From Prochlorococcus sp. AG-363-O16 (GTDB lineage: Bacteria > Cyanobacteriota > Cyanobacteriia > PCC-6307 > Cyanobiaceae): a stretch of DNA of 64,000 bases. Of the stretch, positions 19,573 through 28,992 are shown piece by piece. The notes below the pieces were generated by a model that did not search any database, was not told the DNA's origin, and worked only from the letters and a program-made list of their open reading frames with translations. A program made the position numbers and the translations under genes. Location of the stretch: the NCBI GenBank assembly GCA_003280095.1, contig QCGA01000002.1:52643-116642 (forward strand), given 5' to 3'. How positions within the stretch are numbered: the first letter of the stretch is position 1; each line of letters opens with the position of its first letter.

Positions 19573-20367
19573 TCACCATCCCCAATCTATTCCATATTTT
19601 GCCTTGACTTCTCTTGTTGTCTGCTTTAGTGCATTTTTTAATTTAAGGCGAAATTCGGGGTCAATTTTAGTTGCTTCATTGTTCCCTGCATTTTCCTTGG
19701 ATAGTGGCCCTGGTAAGGGGTAAATTTTAGCCCCAATGAAACTAAGAATTTTTCTCCATATTTTTTCTGTATTATTAAAGAATTCTTCACTAGATAAAAT
19801 TAGAATTTGTTCTTTAGGGAATACAGCTTCGAAACGTGAAAGTTGTTTTATATAAAGGCTGCGACTAATGTAGCTATGTTTTTGATGATTGAATGGATCT
19901 CCACTTGCAATTCTTTTTTCTTCGGCATCAAATGCATCTTCAAGATTAAGAGTTTCAAATCCATGACGTTTGGCATGAAAATACTGAGAAAGAGCACGCT
20001 CTACTGGATCCCTAAGAAGTACGATCAATCGAGCTTTCGGAATTAAAGCTTGTATTTGAGTTGCTGCTTTAGGGTGGAATAAGTAATAAGGAGTGATGTC
20101 ACCAAGTAATTGTCCTTTTTTGGCATTGCGGTAGTGGTCGGAATACCAGCTCACAGGTTTTTCAGCATTTAAAGTGAAATATTGGACTTCTTTACAAGTT
20201 GGAAGAAATATTTGTGGATGTTGCATTAGAAGCTTCTGTAAACTTGTTGTGCCGCCTTTTTGTGTGCCTAGTACAAGAAAATTTGGGAGTCGTTCAGAAA
20301 ATCTTATGCCAATTTTTCTAACAAAATGGCTTATTTTCCAGTTTCTGACCTTTTGCATTAATGCCAT
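19573..20367 (-). CDS. PAPS-dependent sulfotransferase
   Basis: A 264-residue sulfotransferase of the heparan-type/Sulfotransfer_1 fold that would move sulfate from PAPS to a carbohydrate or other acceptor. The 5'-phosphosulfate loop is LGTQKGGTTSLQ (residues 33-44), and the 3'-phosphate site is LLRDPVERALSQYFHAKR, with the conserved Arg and Ser. A catalytic-base region HPQIFLPTCKEVQYF also fits. It is convergent with the sulfatase and divergent from rfbA, pointing to sulfation of a rhamnose-containing surface glycan, although the acceptor cannot be read from sequence. Confidence 0.9.
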   Translation of the reverse strand: MALMQKVRNWKISHFVRKIGIRFSERLPNFLVLGTQKGGTTSLQKLLMQHPQIFLPTCKEVQYFTLNAEKPVSWYSDHYRNAKKGQLLGDITPYYLFHPKAATQIQALIPKARLIVLLRDPVERALSQYFHAKRHGFETLNLEDAFDAEEKRIASGDPFNHQKHSYISRSLYIKQLSRFEAVFPKEQILILSSEEFFNNTEKIWRKILSFIGAKIYPLPGPLSKENAGNNEATKIDPEFRLKLKNALKQTTREVKAKYGIDWGW

Positions 20368-20409
20368 TTAGCACACTCCATGGCAGCATCCTCTCATTGA
20401 CATGTAAAC

Positions 20410-21309
20410 ATGACTCGCAAAGGAATCATTCTCGCGGGTGGGAGCGGTACAAGATTGCATCCCATTACCCAAGCCATAAGTAAGCAATTGCTTCCCGTGT
20501 ATGACAAGCCAATGATCTTTTATCCGTTAACGACATTGATGCTTGCAGGTATTAGAGAGATTTTATTAATTACTACACCTCATGATCAGCATTCCTTTGA
20601 GCGTTTATTGGGAGATGGGACGTCTTGGGGTATCAATATTGATTATGCTGTTCAAACCTCACCAGATGGACTTGCACAGGCTTTCATTATTGGGGAGCAC
20701 TTTCTAAATGGTTCATCCGCTGCGCTGGTTTTAGGGGATAATCTTTTTCACGGACATGATCTTGTACCACAGTTGCGTTCAAGTAATCAGTGGCTACATG
20801 GGGCCACAGTATTTGCTTATCCAGTAAGTGATCCTCATCGTTATGGAGTGGTGGAATTTTCTTCTGCTGGAAATGCATTGAGCATCGAAGAAAAACCTTC
20901 TTACCCTAAAAGTCGCTATGCAATTACAGGACTTTATTTTTATGATCAAACAGTTGTTGAAAAGGCAAAGAAAGTCAAGCCTTCTCACCGTGGTGAATTA
21001 GAAATTACGGACTTGAATCGACAGTATTTGGCTGAGGGGTCTTTGAGAGTCGAGTCAATGGGCAGAGGGATGGCATGGCTAGATACAGGTACTTGTGATT
21101 CCTTACATGAAGCTTCTGCTTATATTCGTACTTTGGAGCATCGACAGGGTTTAAAGGTTGGTTGTCCTGAAGAGGTCGCTTGGCGTTTGGGATGGATTAC
21201 TGATGATCAATTGATTTTTTTAGCGGATCCACTACGAAAAAGTGGCTATGGGGAATATCTTTTGCAAGTGCTTGAAAACCCACAATCGGTTCCTGGTTAT
21301 GAAGTTTGA
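20410..21309 (+). CDS. rfbA: Glucose-1-phosphate thymidylyltransferase
   Basis: RmlA makes dTDP-glucose from glucose-1-phosphate and dTTP, the first step to dTDP-L-rhamnose. The nucleotide-binding loop GGSGTRL is at residues 10-16, followed by the conserved Lys in [15 protein letters not shown], then VLGDNLFHG and EEKPSYPKS. The 299-residue length is standard. It is the first of four linked genes (rfbA, rfbC, rfbD, rfbB) and overlaps rfbC by 11 bp. Confidence 0.97.
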   Translation: MTRKGIILAGGSGTRLHPITQAISKQLLPVYDKPMIFYPLTTLMLAGIREILLITTPHDQHSFERLLGDGTSWGINIDYAVQTSPDGLAQAFIIGEHFLNGSSAALVLGDNLFHGHDLVPQLRSSNQWLHGATVFAYPVSDPHRYGVVEFSSAGNALSIEEKPSYPKSRYAITGLYFYDQTVVEKAKKVKPSHRGELEITDLNRQYLAEGSLRVESMGRGMAWLDTGTCDSLHEASAYIRTLEHRQGLKVGCPEEVAWRLGWITDDQLIFLADPLRKSGYGEYLLQVLENPQSVPGYEV

Positions 21310-21904
21310 GGCTCTGGTCACACTTGAAGGACTGAAGGTCCAGGGACCGCTTCTTTGTAGTCCAAGAATTTTTCAAGATTCTAGAGGTTGTTTTTTTGAA
21401 AGTTGGAATGAGAATTCTTGGAAGAAAAATTTGTTTGAAAATTGTCAAGATATTTGTTCTTTTGTACAGGATAATCATTCGTCTTCCATTAGAGGTGTTC
21501 TTAGAGGATTGCATTATCAAATCAATCCTCACCCACAAGGCAAGTTAGTGCGTTGTGTCAGAGGAGAGATTTTTGATGTTGCAGTTGATCTTCGTTATAC
21601 TGCTAAGACATTTGGAAAGTGGGTCGGTGCAAGATTAAGTGCAGAAAATTACAAACAACTATGGATTCCCAATGGATTTGCTCATGGTTTTTTGACTATT
21701 TCTGATCATGCCGATGTGCTCTATAAGACTACAGATTTCTGGGATAAAGAATCAGAAAGATCAATTCGTTGGGATGATCCAGACTTGTCAATTGATTGGC
21801 CTGTTTCTTACTTGGGAGAAGATTTGGATCAACCTATCCTTTCAGATAAGGACGGATTGGCCCCTTATTTGAAGAATCTCTGTGAAGGAGATTTATTTGT
21901 ATGA
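21299..21904 (+). CDS. rfbC: dTDP-4-dehydrorhamnose 3,5-epimerase
   Basis: RmlC inverts C-3 and C-5 of dTDP-4-keto-6-deoxyglucose. The cupin-fold protein has [17 protein letters not shown] with catalytic H72, [20 protein letters not shown], and [10 protein letters not shown] start it at the ATG at 21299 (201 residues), because the earlier in-frame ATGs lie inside rfbA and add residues foreign to RmlC. It overlaps rfbA by 11 bp and rfbD by 4 bp, implying a translationally coupled operon. Confidence 0.95.
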   Translation: MKFEALVTLEGLKVQGPLLCSPRIFQDSRGCFFESWNENSWKKNLFENCQDICSFVQDNHSSSIRGVLRGLHYQINPHPQGKLVRCVRGEIFDVAVDLRYTAKTFGKWVGARLSAENYKQLWIPNGFAHGFLTISDHADVLYKTTDFWDKESERSIRWDDPDLSIDWPVSYLGEDLDQPILSDKDGLAPYLKNLCEGDLFV

Positions 21905-22818
21905 AAATTCTAATAACTGGCGCTTCTGGACAACTTGGTCAAGCATTACTTTCTTCAAAACCATCTTTAATTAATAAAAGACATGTAGAAATTATTCCGT
22001 TTACGCACTCAGACCTTGATTTGACAAACCATTTAGCTTGCAGAGAAGTCATTGAACAGATAAAACCAGATTGGTTAATTAATGCTGCTGCATATACCGC
22101 TGTTGATAAGGCAGAGAGTGAAGCAAATTTGGCTTTTGCGGTTAATTCTTTAGGCCCAGCGTCGCTTGCAGAGGCATTGGACGAAAATGGAGGTCAAATG
22201 TTGCACCTAAGTACTGATTTTGTTTTTAATGGTCAACAGAGTACGCCTTATGAGCCAGAGGATCCAATCTCACCGCAGAGTATTTATGGTCAGAGTAAAG
22301 CAGAAGGAGAAAAGAAAGTTTTAGATGCGCTTGGCGAAAGGGCTTTGTTATTACGTACCAGTTGGGTATATGGACCGGTTGGAAAGAATTTTCTCCTCAC
22401 AATGTTGAAATTGCATGATTTGAAGGTAAAGCGAAGGGAGACTTTAGATGTTGTTGCTGATCAGATTGGCTGTCCTACATGTACATCAGGACTGGCAACC
22501 GCATGTTGGAAGCTTGTCGAGAGTCGTGAAATCGGCCTGCAATTTCCCCAAATCCATCATTGGAGTGATACCGGGGTTGCTAGTTGGTTTGACTTTGCGG
22601 TCGCGATAGGTGACCTAGCTGTTGATTTAGGGATTTTGAGTTCTTCTGCTCAAGTCAACCCTATTAAAACTGCGAGTTATCCCACGGCAGCAAAGCGACC
22701 AAATTTTTCATTACTTGATAGCTGGCAGACACGTGCCTATTTGAAACTAGATGCGATGCATTGGAGGAAAGCGCTTCATTCAGTGTTGAGTATTCTCAAA
22801 AGTAAGAGATTCGATTGA
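21901..22818 (+). CDS. rfbD: dTDP-4-dehydrorhamnose reductase
   Basis: RmlD carries out the final NAD(P)H-dependent reduction to dTDP-L-rhamnose. An SDR-fold protein of 305 residues: GASGQLG at 7-13, the catalytic STDFVF...Y129xxxK133 (YGQSK) set, and a C-terminal RPNFSLLDS block characteristic of RmlD. Its ATG overlaps the rfbC stop (ATGA). Confidence 0.96.
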   Translation: MKILITGASGQLGQALLSSKPSLINKRHVEIIPFTHSDLDLTNHLACREVIEQIKPDWLINAAAYTAVDKAESEANLAFAVNSLGPASLAEALDENGGQMLHLSTDFVFNGQQSTPYEPEDPISPQSIYGQSKAEGEKKVLDALGERALLLRTSWVYGPVGKNFLLTMLKLHDLKVKRRETLDVVADQIGCPTCTSGLATACWKLVESREIGLQFPQIHHWSDTGVASWFDFAVAIGDLAVDLGILSSSAQVNPIKTASYPTAAKRPNFSLLDSWQTRAYLKLDAMHWRKALHSVLSILKSKRFD

Positions 22819-22866
22819 GCTTGGGCGATGAGCGATTAGTGTCCTTTTGAAGCAAGGATGTGATTT

Positions 22867-23943
22867 ATGAATCCCTGGTTCTCTCCTGGTACAAGAGTTC
22901 TCGTTACTGGTGGCGCAGGTTTTATTGGTGGGTGTTTAGTGCGATGCCTTTTGCAAGAGACAGAAGCCTATGTTTTCAATCTTGATAAACTTGGCTACGC
23001 AAGTGATTGCACAAGTATTAATGCTTTATCAATTAATGATCGACATATTTTATTGCCTGTAAATCTTACGAATCTAGAGGCGACTAAGGCAGCTGTTAAG
23101 GAGTCAAACCCTGATGTAGTGATGCATCTTGCTGCTGAAAGTCACGTTGATCGTTCTATAGATGGACCTGAAGCTTTTATAGATAGCAATGTGAAAGGAA
23201 CCTTCAATCTTCTAGAGTCAGTAAGAGAGCATTGGGAAGCATTATCTCAGGAAAGACAAGAGCACTTTAGATTTCATCACATCAGCACCGATGAAGTCTT
23301 TGGTTCTTTAGGTTCTCAAGGAAGTTTTTCTGAAACAACAGCTTATGATCCTTGCTCGCCATATTCTGCTAGCAAGGCAGCTAGTGATCATCTTGTACGG
23401 GCTTGGCATAGAACTTATGGTTTGCCGATAGTGATTACTAACTGCAGTAATAACTATGGGCCTTGGCAATTCCCTGAGAAGTTAATACCTGTAGTCATTT
23501 TAAAAGCACTTGCAGGTGAACCAATTCCTCTCTATGGGGATGGAGAAAATATTCGAGATTGGTTATTTGTCGAAGATCATGTAGAAGGTTTATTGCTTGC
23601 TGTTACTGCTGGAAAGATTGGTGAAACCTATTGCATAGGTGGGTATGGTGAGCGGACTAATAAGAAAGTTGTTGAAACAATTTGCACAATTTTAGATGAA
23701 TTAAGGCCACAAGAAGTTTCATATTCTTCTTTAATTACTAAAGTAAAGGATCGGCCAGGACATGATAGACGTTATGCGATTAATTCTCAAAAGATTTCTA
23801 ACGAGTTAGGTTGGAAGCCGAGACATAACTTTGAGATTGGCATTAGAAATACTGTAATTTGGTATATTAATAATCTTGATTGGTGTGAGAAGATTGGAAT
23901 CAAATCTGGATATCAGGGAAATCGTATAGGAACCTTAGATTGA
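22867..23943 (+). CDS. rfbB: dTDP-glucose 4,6-dehydratase
   Basis: RmlB converts dTDP-glucose into dTDP-4-keto-6-deoxyglucose. The extended SDR protein (358 residues) has GGAGFIGG at the N-terminus (residues 15-22), the HISTDEVFGSLG segment carrying the catalytic Thr-Asp-Glu, the YSASK motif, and the RDWLFVEDH and RPGHDRRYAI blocks that define RmlB. It completes the rhamnose set; gene order here is A-C-D-B, with a 48-bp gap before it. Confidence 0.97.
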   Translation: MNPWFSPGTRVLVTGGAGFIGGCLVRCLLQETEAYVFNLDKLGYASDCTSINALSINDRHILLPVNLTNLEATKAAVKESNPDVVMHLAAESHVDRSIDGPEAFIDSNVKGTFNLLESVREHWEALSQERQEHFRFHHISTDEVFGSLGSQGSFSETTAYDPCSPYSASKAASDHLVRAWHRTYGLPIVITNCSNNYGPWQFPEKLIPVVILKALAGEPIPLYGDGENIRDWLFVEDHVEGLLLAVTAGKIGETYCIGGYGERTNKKVVETICTILDELRPQEVSYSSLITKVKDRPGHDRRYAINSQKISNELGWKPRHNFEIGIRNTVIWYINNLDWCEKIGIKSGYQGNRIGTLD

Positions 23944-23964
23944 TTCTTTTGAAGGATTTATAAA

Positions 23965-24786
23965 ATGCCAATTTCTGAGAAATTACCTTTAAAGCAAGTG
24001 GTGACTTCTAAAAAACTACTTTTGTTTATAGTTGTTTATCACCCAAATCACAAGGAGTTAAAAAATCTTTCGGAATGTTTATCTAAGCTTCCCCTTGAAA
24101 TTGGTTATGCAATAGTAGTAAATGATTATTGTGATTCAGATAATATTATTGATCTGGAGATATCTGCAGAAGTTTGTTTACGTCAAAAAGAGAATCTTGG
24201 TTATGGACGTGCAATTAATTCCTTAGTGTCTACATTCGAAAAATTACCTCCCTATATAGGTGTTTTGAATCAAGATCTGGTTTGGGATCAAGGAACTTTT
24301 GAAAAGATGCTTTATTGGTTAAACAAGAATCCTGAGGTTAGTCTTGCAGTCCCTAAGATTATTGATGATACAGGCAAGGTACAGAAGCTTTGCAAACGTC
24401 ACCCTACTGTACTGGGATTATTTAGCAGAAGATTTATTTGGTCTTGGTTAAAGCCAAAATGGTTGTTAAATTATGATCGCTGGTATGAAATGTCTTCTTA
24501 TAATTATAATCAAGTATTTGAAGCTCAATATCTTAGTGGTTGTTGCATGATTATTCGAGGAGAATCTTTTGTAAGGATAGGTGGTTTTGATGAAAGATTC
24601 TTTCTTTATTTGGAAGATGCTGATTTAACTCGAAGATTAGCTTGTGAGGGGAAGTGCATTCATTTGCCTATTGCAGAAGTTCAACATGATTGGGGGAGAG
24701 GTAATTATAAAAGTTTCCTATTGATGTTGGTCAATTTGAAAAGTGCATGGATTTATTTTACTAAGTGGGGTTGGTCATTGTGGTAA
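23965..24786 (+). CDS. GT2 family glycosyltransferase (rhamnosyltransferase-like)
   Basis: A 273-residue GT-A fold enzyme of the rhamnosyltransferase-like GT2 branch. Visible are LFIVVYHPNHKEL, the RQKENLGYGRAINSL donor-site region, GVLNQDLVWDQG in place of a classical DxD, and GGFDERFFLYLEDADLTRRL with the acidic catalytic pair. It directly follows the dTDP-rhamnose genes, so dTDP-L-rhamnose is a plausible donor. The end overlaps the next gene by one base in a TAATG arrangement, suggesting coupled translation. Confidence 0.85.
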   Translation: MPISEKLPLKQVVTSKKLLLFIVVYHPNHKELKNLSECLSKLPLEIGYAIVVNDYCDSDNIIDLEISAEVCLRQKENLGYGRAINSLVSTFEKLPPYIGVLNQDLVWDQGTFEKMLYWLNKNPEVSLAVPKIIDDTGKVQKLCKRHPTVLGLFSRRFIWSWLKPKWLLNYDRWYEMSSYNYNQVFEAQYLSGCCMIIRGESFVRIGGFDERFFLYLEDADLTRRLACEGKCIHLPIAEVQHDWGRGNYKSFLLMLVNLKSAWIYFTKWGWSLW

Positions 24787-25730
24787 TGAAGGAGATAGTC
24801 GAAATAGATGTTCTAATGGCAGTTTACAATGGTGAACGCTATTTAGAAGAACAGATTCTTAGTATTTATAAACAAACAATCAAACCAAAAAGATTAATTG
24901 TTAGTGATGATTGCTCTTCTGATGGATCTCATGAATTACTTATATCTCTAAAAAAGTATTGGCCCGATTGGTTATTGCTTAGTTCACCTGAAAGGCGACT
25001 TGGATGTAAAGCTAATTTTGGAAGACTAGTACAATTTTCAAATTCACCCTATATAGCATTTGCGGATCAAGATGACATTTGGGATTTAGAAAAACTTGAG
25101 AAATCCTATATGTTGTGCAGTCAAGAGGAGAAATTGAAAGGTAGCAATTATCCTATTTTAGTTCATTCAGATTTACGTCTTATTCGCGAAGATGGAAGTC
25201 TGATTTCTCAATCTTTTTTCGATTTTCAAAATTTAAATCCTCAGCGAACTTCTCTTGATGATTTGTTAATTCAGAATGTAGTTACTGGATCTACAACCTT
25301 AATTAATAAGTCGCTTTTAAATATTGCGATCCCTATCCCATCAGAATTATTTTATCATGATATGTGGCTGGCATTAGTAGCTTCCAGATTTGGAGCGATC
25401 TTATTTATTTCTGAAAGCTTAGTCTCTTATAGACAGCATGATTCCAATTTGATTGGAGCTTCAAGACAACAATTATTTTATATAATCTCAAGACTAAAAG
25501 AAGTTTTGGAATATATACCTTGGAAGAGAATAGCAATGTATTATTATCAAGCAAAATTATTTTATAGTCGGTTTGGAGGCGAATTACCATTGATAATTAA
25601 GTATCAAAGAGTTAATATTTATCGACGAATTCTCATATTATTGAGTGGACGCTTAAGGAAGCATTGTGCATGGAAACAAATCCCTTTTATCTTATTATTG
25701 TTTTTTAGATTACCTTTTGGGATGAAATAA
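24786..25730 (+). CDS. GT2 family glycosyltransferase
   Basis: A 314-residue GT-A glycosyltransferase: DVLMAVYNGERYLEEQILSI at the N-terminus, SDDCSSDGS nucleotide-binding aspartates, ADQDDIW metal-binding DxD, and YHDMWLALVASRFG, matching the rhamnosyltransferase group that adds L-rhamnose to O-antigen backbones. I start it at the ATG at 24786, overlapping the previous stop by one base; the in-frame TTG further upstream adds residues that belong to the preceding gene. No membrane segment is convincing, though the C-terminal end is hydrophobic (PFILLLFFRLPFG). Confidence 0.87.
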   Translation: MKEIVEIDVLMAVYNGERYLEEQILSIYKQTIKPKRLIVSDDCSSDGSHELLISLKKYWPDWLLLSSPERRLGCKANFGRLVQFSNSPYIAFADQDDIWDLEKLEKSYMLCSQEEKLKGSNYPILVHSDLRLIREDGSLISQSFFDFQNLNPQRTSLDDLLIQNVVTGSTTLINKSLLNIAIPIPSELFYHDMWLALVASRFGAILFISESLVSYRQHDSNLIGASRQQLFYIISRLKEVLEYIPWKRIAMYYYQAKLFYSRFGGELPLIIKYQRVNIYRRILILLSGRLRKHCAWKQIPFILLLFFRLPFGMK

Positions 25731-25856
25731 TTTATCTAATTGTCTAGAAATCAAATCTTTGATCAATTAGATTAAAAATTTTCTCCACTACTATCTATAT
25801 CTAATATCTTTATATATAATGATGTGCTATTATTCTATTCAGGAAATATACTGCCA

Positions 25857-27077
25857 ATGGGATTCCGGAAGAACCTGCGCTCATTGTTTAATCCACGACG
25901 GATTTATTTTCAGTTTGAATATGCTTTAGAAGCATTTGTAAAATATATCTTGCATAAACTCAATGGTGGCTCAGTCTCTATGCGTATGCATAAATATAGA
26001 CATCTTAATGGTAATATTAAAATCTCTTCAAGTGTATCTCCCAAACGAATTGCTCTATTTGTCGCTTACCATTCAAGAGATTCTATTCCTATAAGCAATA
26101 TAAAGTATATAGAGTCTTTATCAAAGGTTGGATTCTCAATTTTCTATATCCATAATGGACCACTCTTGCCCAATATCATAGAAAAATTATCTACCATATG
26201 TCACAAGGTTGTCTGCAGGCCTAACGTAGGTAGTGATTGTGGAGCATGGAAGGACGCATATCTCTTTTTCAAAAGTAAAGGTTTTTTTAAAAACGTAGAA
26301 TGGCTTTTGTTCTGTAATGATAGCAATCTTTTTCTTGGGGGAACTAATGCCGAGAATTTCAGATTGCGTTTTTCAACCCTCTTGTCAGAAAGTGAGCACG
26401 ACCTGATAGCTTTGAGTAAGAATTATGAGTTACATCAACATTATCAATCTTTCTTTCTTTGTATGAGATCTACAATATTTATGTCACATAGTTTTTACAA
26501 ATTCTGGAAGAAATATACCCCTTTTACACATCGATTTTATTCCATTGATAAATGTGAGATAAGATTGACTAAAAAGATATTTTCACATTATTCATCTCAT
26601 GTAATGTATGATTCAGTCACTTTATACGATAATATATGTTCTGAAAAAAATGTTATTTCAAATCAGTTCTTATCTTTGTTGCCGAAAAATGCAATGCATC
26701 TTTCTTGCTGTGTGGAAGGAGATAATCTCTATGAGTTTGAGCTACAAAAAATACTCTCAATTCTTACTTGTCATAACCCCAGTCATTCATTGGCATTATT
26801 GTTTGTTGAATATATGCAATCTCCATTTCTAAAAAAGGATTTAGTCATGGCTGGTTCTTATTCTTTGACCCAGCTTCAGTCAATTGTTAAGCGCTATACT
26901 TATTACCAAAATGATTCTTCTTTGAAGCAAGAAATAATGAACTTATATGTTTCAAGAGGCTTAAATACTAGCTATATTAATAGACCAAGATTTTCATATC
27001 GTAAGGGTATTAATCCCTACGAAGGAATGTACCTTGGTGGATGGGGTGATTCCTTGAAAAATATGGGATTTGATTAA
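25857..27077 (+). CDS. Rhamnan synthesis protein F-like glycosyltransferase
   Basis: A 406-residue protein resembling the RgpF family (Pfam rhamnan synthesis F), which takes part in building rhamnose polymers. The recognisable core is KRIALFVAYHSRDSIPI, SIFYIHNGPLLPNI, RPNVGSDCGAWKDAYLFF and LLFCNDSNLF. I favour the ATG at 25857 (GFRKNLRSLF) with an AGGAA 11 bases before it; a GTG at 25824 in the same frame is the alternative. The base composition is visibly AT-rich. A related protein is encoded at 31.5-32.9 kb on the other strand, so the island carries two members. The exact linkage made is unknown. Confidence 0.78.
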   Translation: MGFRKNLRSLFNPRRIYFQFEYALEAFVKYILHKLNGGSVSMRMHKYRHLNGNIKISSSVSPKRIALFVAYHSRDSIPISNIKYIESLSKVGFSIFYIHNGPLLPNIIEKLSTICHKVVCRPNVGSDCGAWKDAYLFFKSKGFFKNVEWLLFCNDSNLFLGGTNAENFRLRFSTLLSESEHDLIALSKNYELHQHYQSFFLCMRSTIFMSHSFYKFWKKYTPFTHRFYSIDKCEIRLTKKIFSHYSSHVMYDSVTLYDNICSEKNVISNQFLSLLPKNAMHLSCCVEGDNLYEFELQKILSILTCHNPSHSLALLFVEYMQSPFLKKDLVMAGSYSLTQLQSIVKRYTYYQNDSSLKQEIMNLYVSRGLNTSYINRPRFSYRKGINPYEGMYLGGWGDSLKNMGFD

Positions 27078-27252
27078 TAATTGTTTTTATAGAAAGGTAA
27101 TTGATGTTTGCTCTAAATTTAATTTGTTTTTCCGGATTATTGTGTTTAGTTCAAGTAAAATTGAATTCCTTTTCCAATAATGGAGATTTCTTATAGTAAA
27201 TTCTTGATTTGGCTTTCTGTAACTTTGCCACAGAGGCTTTTGAGCATTATTA

Positions 27253-28128
27253 TTGGTTTATCTTGAAGTGTATTCTTTGAATCCCTTGAGCAGTTCCCGG
27301 TTGGGAAGCTACAACCTGTTTTCATCTCTTGGTGATGCATCGCATAATTCTGAGATTGTCTCCAATAGATCTTCTGAAAAGGACATAGCCATACGTTTTT
27401 CAAACGTTTCCTTGCAGATACCTGTTAACAATCTTTCAAAACGTTCTTTAGCTAAAACATTTATTAGGTCTGCAGCAGGGGGAGCACTTCGATCTTCTCA
27501 TAATAAAACTTTTGTTAATGCATTAATGGGTGTAGACATTGTAATTAACTCTGGAGAAAGAGTAGGTTTATTAGGACATAATGGGTCTGGTAAATCAACC
27601 TTTCTGAGATTGGCTTCAGACATTTATAAACCTACATCAGGTACTATTTATAGATCGGTAAAAGTCCACCCTATGATTAATAAGAGCTTTCCTACTAGTC
27701 CAGATTTAAGTGGCTACGATGCCGCTAAAGGAGCTTATTTATTAATGAAATATAGTCTCGAAGGATTTGATGAATATATACGAGATGTCGTTGATTTTTC
27801 AGGTGTTGGAGATTTCATTCACCTTCCTGTGAAAATATATAGTGAAGGTATGTGTTCGAGGTTACTTTTTTCAATACTCACCTCTATGACTCATGAATGC
27901 TTAGCTGTAGATGAAGGGTTTGGAACCGGCGATCAGGATTTTTATTCTAGAGCAACCCAACGTTTAGATTCATTTATCAATAATTCTGGAACATTGCTTT
28001 TCGCAAGCCATTCAGAATCTCTTTTAACTCGCTTCTGTAAGCGTGGTATTGTCTTATCTAAGGGCAAAATTGTATTTGACGGTCAGATACAAGAAGCAAT
28101 CGATTCTTATCATGACAGAAGTAATTAG
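27253..28128 (+). CDS. ABC transporter ATP-binding protein for polysaccharide export (Wzt/TagH type)
   Basis: The nucleotide-binding half of an O-antigen/teichoic-acid type exporter. Walker A is GHNGSGKST, the signature region is the reduced YSEGMCSRLLFS typical of the Wzt/KpsT/TagH branch, and Walker B is CLAVDEGFGTGDQDF. An N-terminal extension of about 45 residues precedes the first NBD strand. There is no C-terminal carbohydrate-binding domain, unlike long Wzt proteins. Start is uncertain: TTG at 27253, GTG at 27268 and TTG at 27277 are all possible. It overlaps the permease gene by 17 bp. Confidence 0.86.
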   Translation: MVYLEVYSLNPLSSSRLGSYNLFSSLGDASHNSEIVSNRSSEKDIAIRFSNVSLQIPVNNLSKRSLAKTFIRSAAGGALRSSHNKTFVNALMGVDIVINSGERVGLLGHNGSGKSTFLRLASDIYKPTSGTIYRSVKVHPMINKSFPTSPDLSGYDAAKGAYLLMKYSLEGFDEYIRDVVDFSGVGDFIHLPVKIYSEGMCSRLLFSILTSMTHECLAVDEGFGTGDQDFYSRATQRLDSFINNSGTLLFASHSESLLTRFCKRGIVLSKGKIVFDGQIQEAIDSYHDRSN

Positions 28129-28897
28129 ATCACTCAGATATGCCTATTCCACACGACGAGCTTGGTGGTTTACTGCTACCGCTAGGAGTCGCTCACGCTT
28201 TGCACGAACAACATTAGGTAGTTTCTGGTTGGGAATCTCAAATTTATTATCAGTGGCGGTCCTTGCCACCGTCTATGGGACAGTCTTTAAAGTTAGTAAT
28301 TTTTCAGAATATGTTGTTTATCTGGGAATTGGTCTTGTTATATGGAATTCTCTTTCATCGGCAGTCTGTGCAGCACCTACGTTATTAGATTACAATGCTA
28401 ATAATTTAAAAAATGTCAACCTTCACCCTGTATTTTACACGTTAGAGGAATGGGCTTTCCAGCTGCAAACTTTTTTTCAATCTTTTATACTCGTTGTATT
28501 TTGTCTTTCAATTTTTCAATACTCTCTTATTCTTAATTTATTTATACCGGCTATTCTTCCACTGATTAATTTGTTGATTTTTCTATATTGGTTCCCATTA
28601 ATTGTTTGCCTTTTGGGTGTTCGCTTCCATGACATTCTTCAATTAGTTCCAATAGTGATGCAATTACTATTCCTTTTATCACCAATTCTTTATGTTAAAG
28701 AAAACCTAGGGAGGTTGTCTTGGTTCGCTGATTATAATATATTTTATCGATACCTGAGCATACTAAGAAATTCTCTGATAAGTGGAACTCTAGATTTCTC
28801 TGTATGCTTCACTTTGTTCATGATTAATTTATTTGGAATATATATTAGTCTTTTGTTCCTCTGTAGATCTAGGAAGACTCTACCTTTTATGGTTTAA
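28112..28897 (+). CDS. ABC-2 type polysaccharide export permease (Wzm type)
   Basis: A 261-residue integral membrane protein with about six predicted hydrophobic segments and the N-terminal RFARTTLGSFWLGISNLL block characteristic of Wzm/KpsM/TagG permeases. Starting at the ATG at 28112, which lies within the end of the ATPase gene, it has the right length. Together with the preceding ATPase it would export a lipid-linked glycan across the plasma membrane, so the O-polysaccharide made by the neighbouring genes probably uses the ABC-dependent rather than the Wzy-dependent route. Confidence 0.86.
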   Translation: MTEVIRSLRYAYSTRRAWWFTATARSRSRFARTTLGSFWLGISNLLSVAVLATVYGTVFKVSNFSEYVVYLGIGLVIWNSLSSAVCAAPTLLDYNANNLKNVNLHPVFYTLEEWAFQLQTFFQSFILVVFCLSIFQYSLILNLFIPAILPLINLLIFLYWFPLIVCLLGVRFHDILQLVPIVMQLLFLLSPILYVKENLGRLSWFADYNIFYRYLSILRNSLISGTLDFSVCFTLFMINLFGIYISLLFLCRSRKTLPFMV

Positions 28898-28958
28898 AGT
28901 TGATTTGGATTTAGATTTCTAAGAAATAAGAAGGATTTGCTTGACATCCCTCAAGATA

Positions 28959-28964
28959 TATAAT
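28959..28964 (+). promoter_or_regulatory. Possible -10 promoter element
   Basis: A perfect TATAAT lies about 29 bases before the TTG start of the sulfotransferase-GT2 gene. A TTGACA at 28941-28946 is only 12 bases upstream, too close for a standard pair, so at most an extended -10-only promoter is proposed. Confidence 0.3.
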
Positions 28965-28992
28965 TAGCGATGATTAGCTCCTCAAGAATTCA

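Noticed and set aside
28941..28964. TTGACA plus TATAAT as a full sigma-70 promoter.
   Set aside because: The spacing is only 12 bases, well short of the usual 16-18; only the -10 was kept as a weak candidate.
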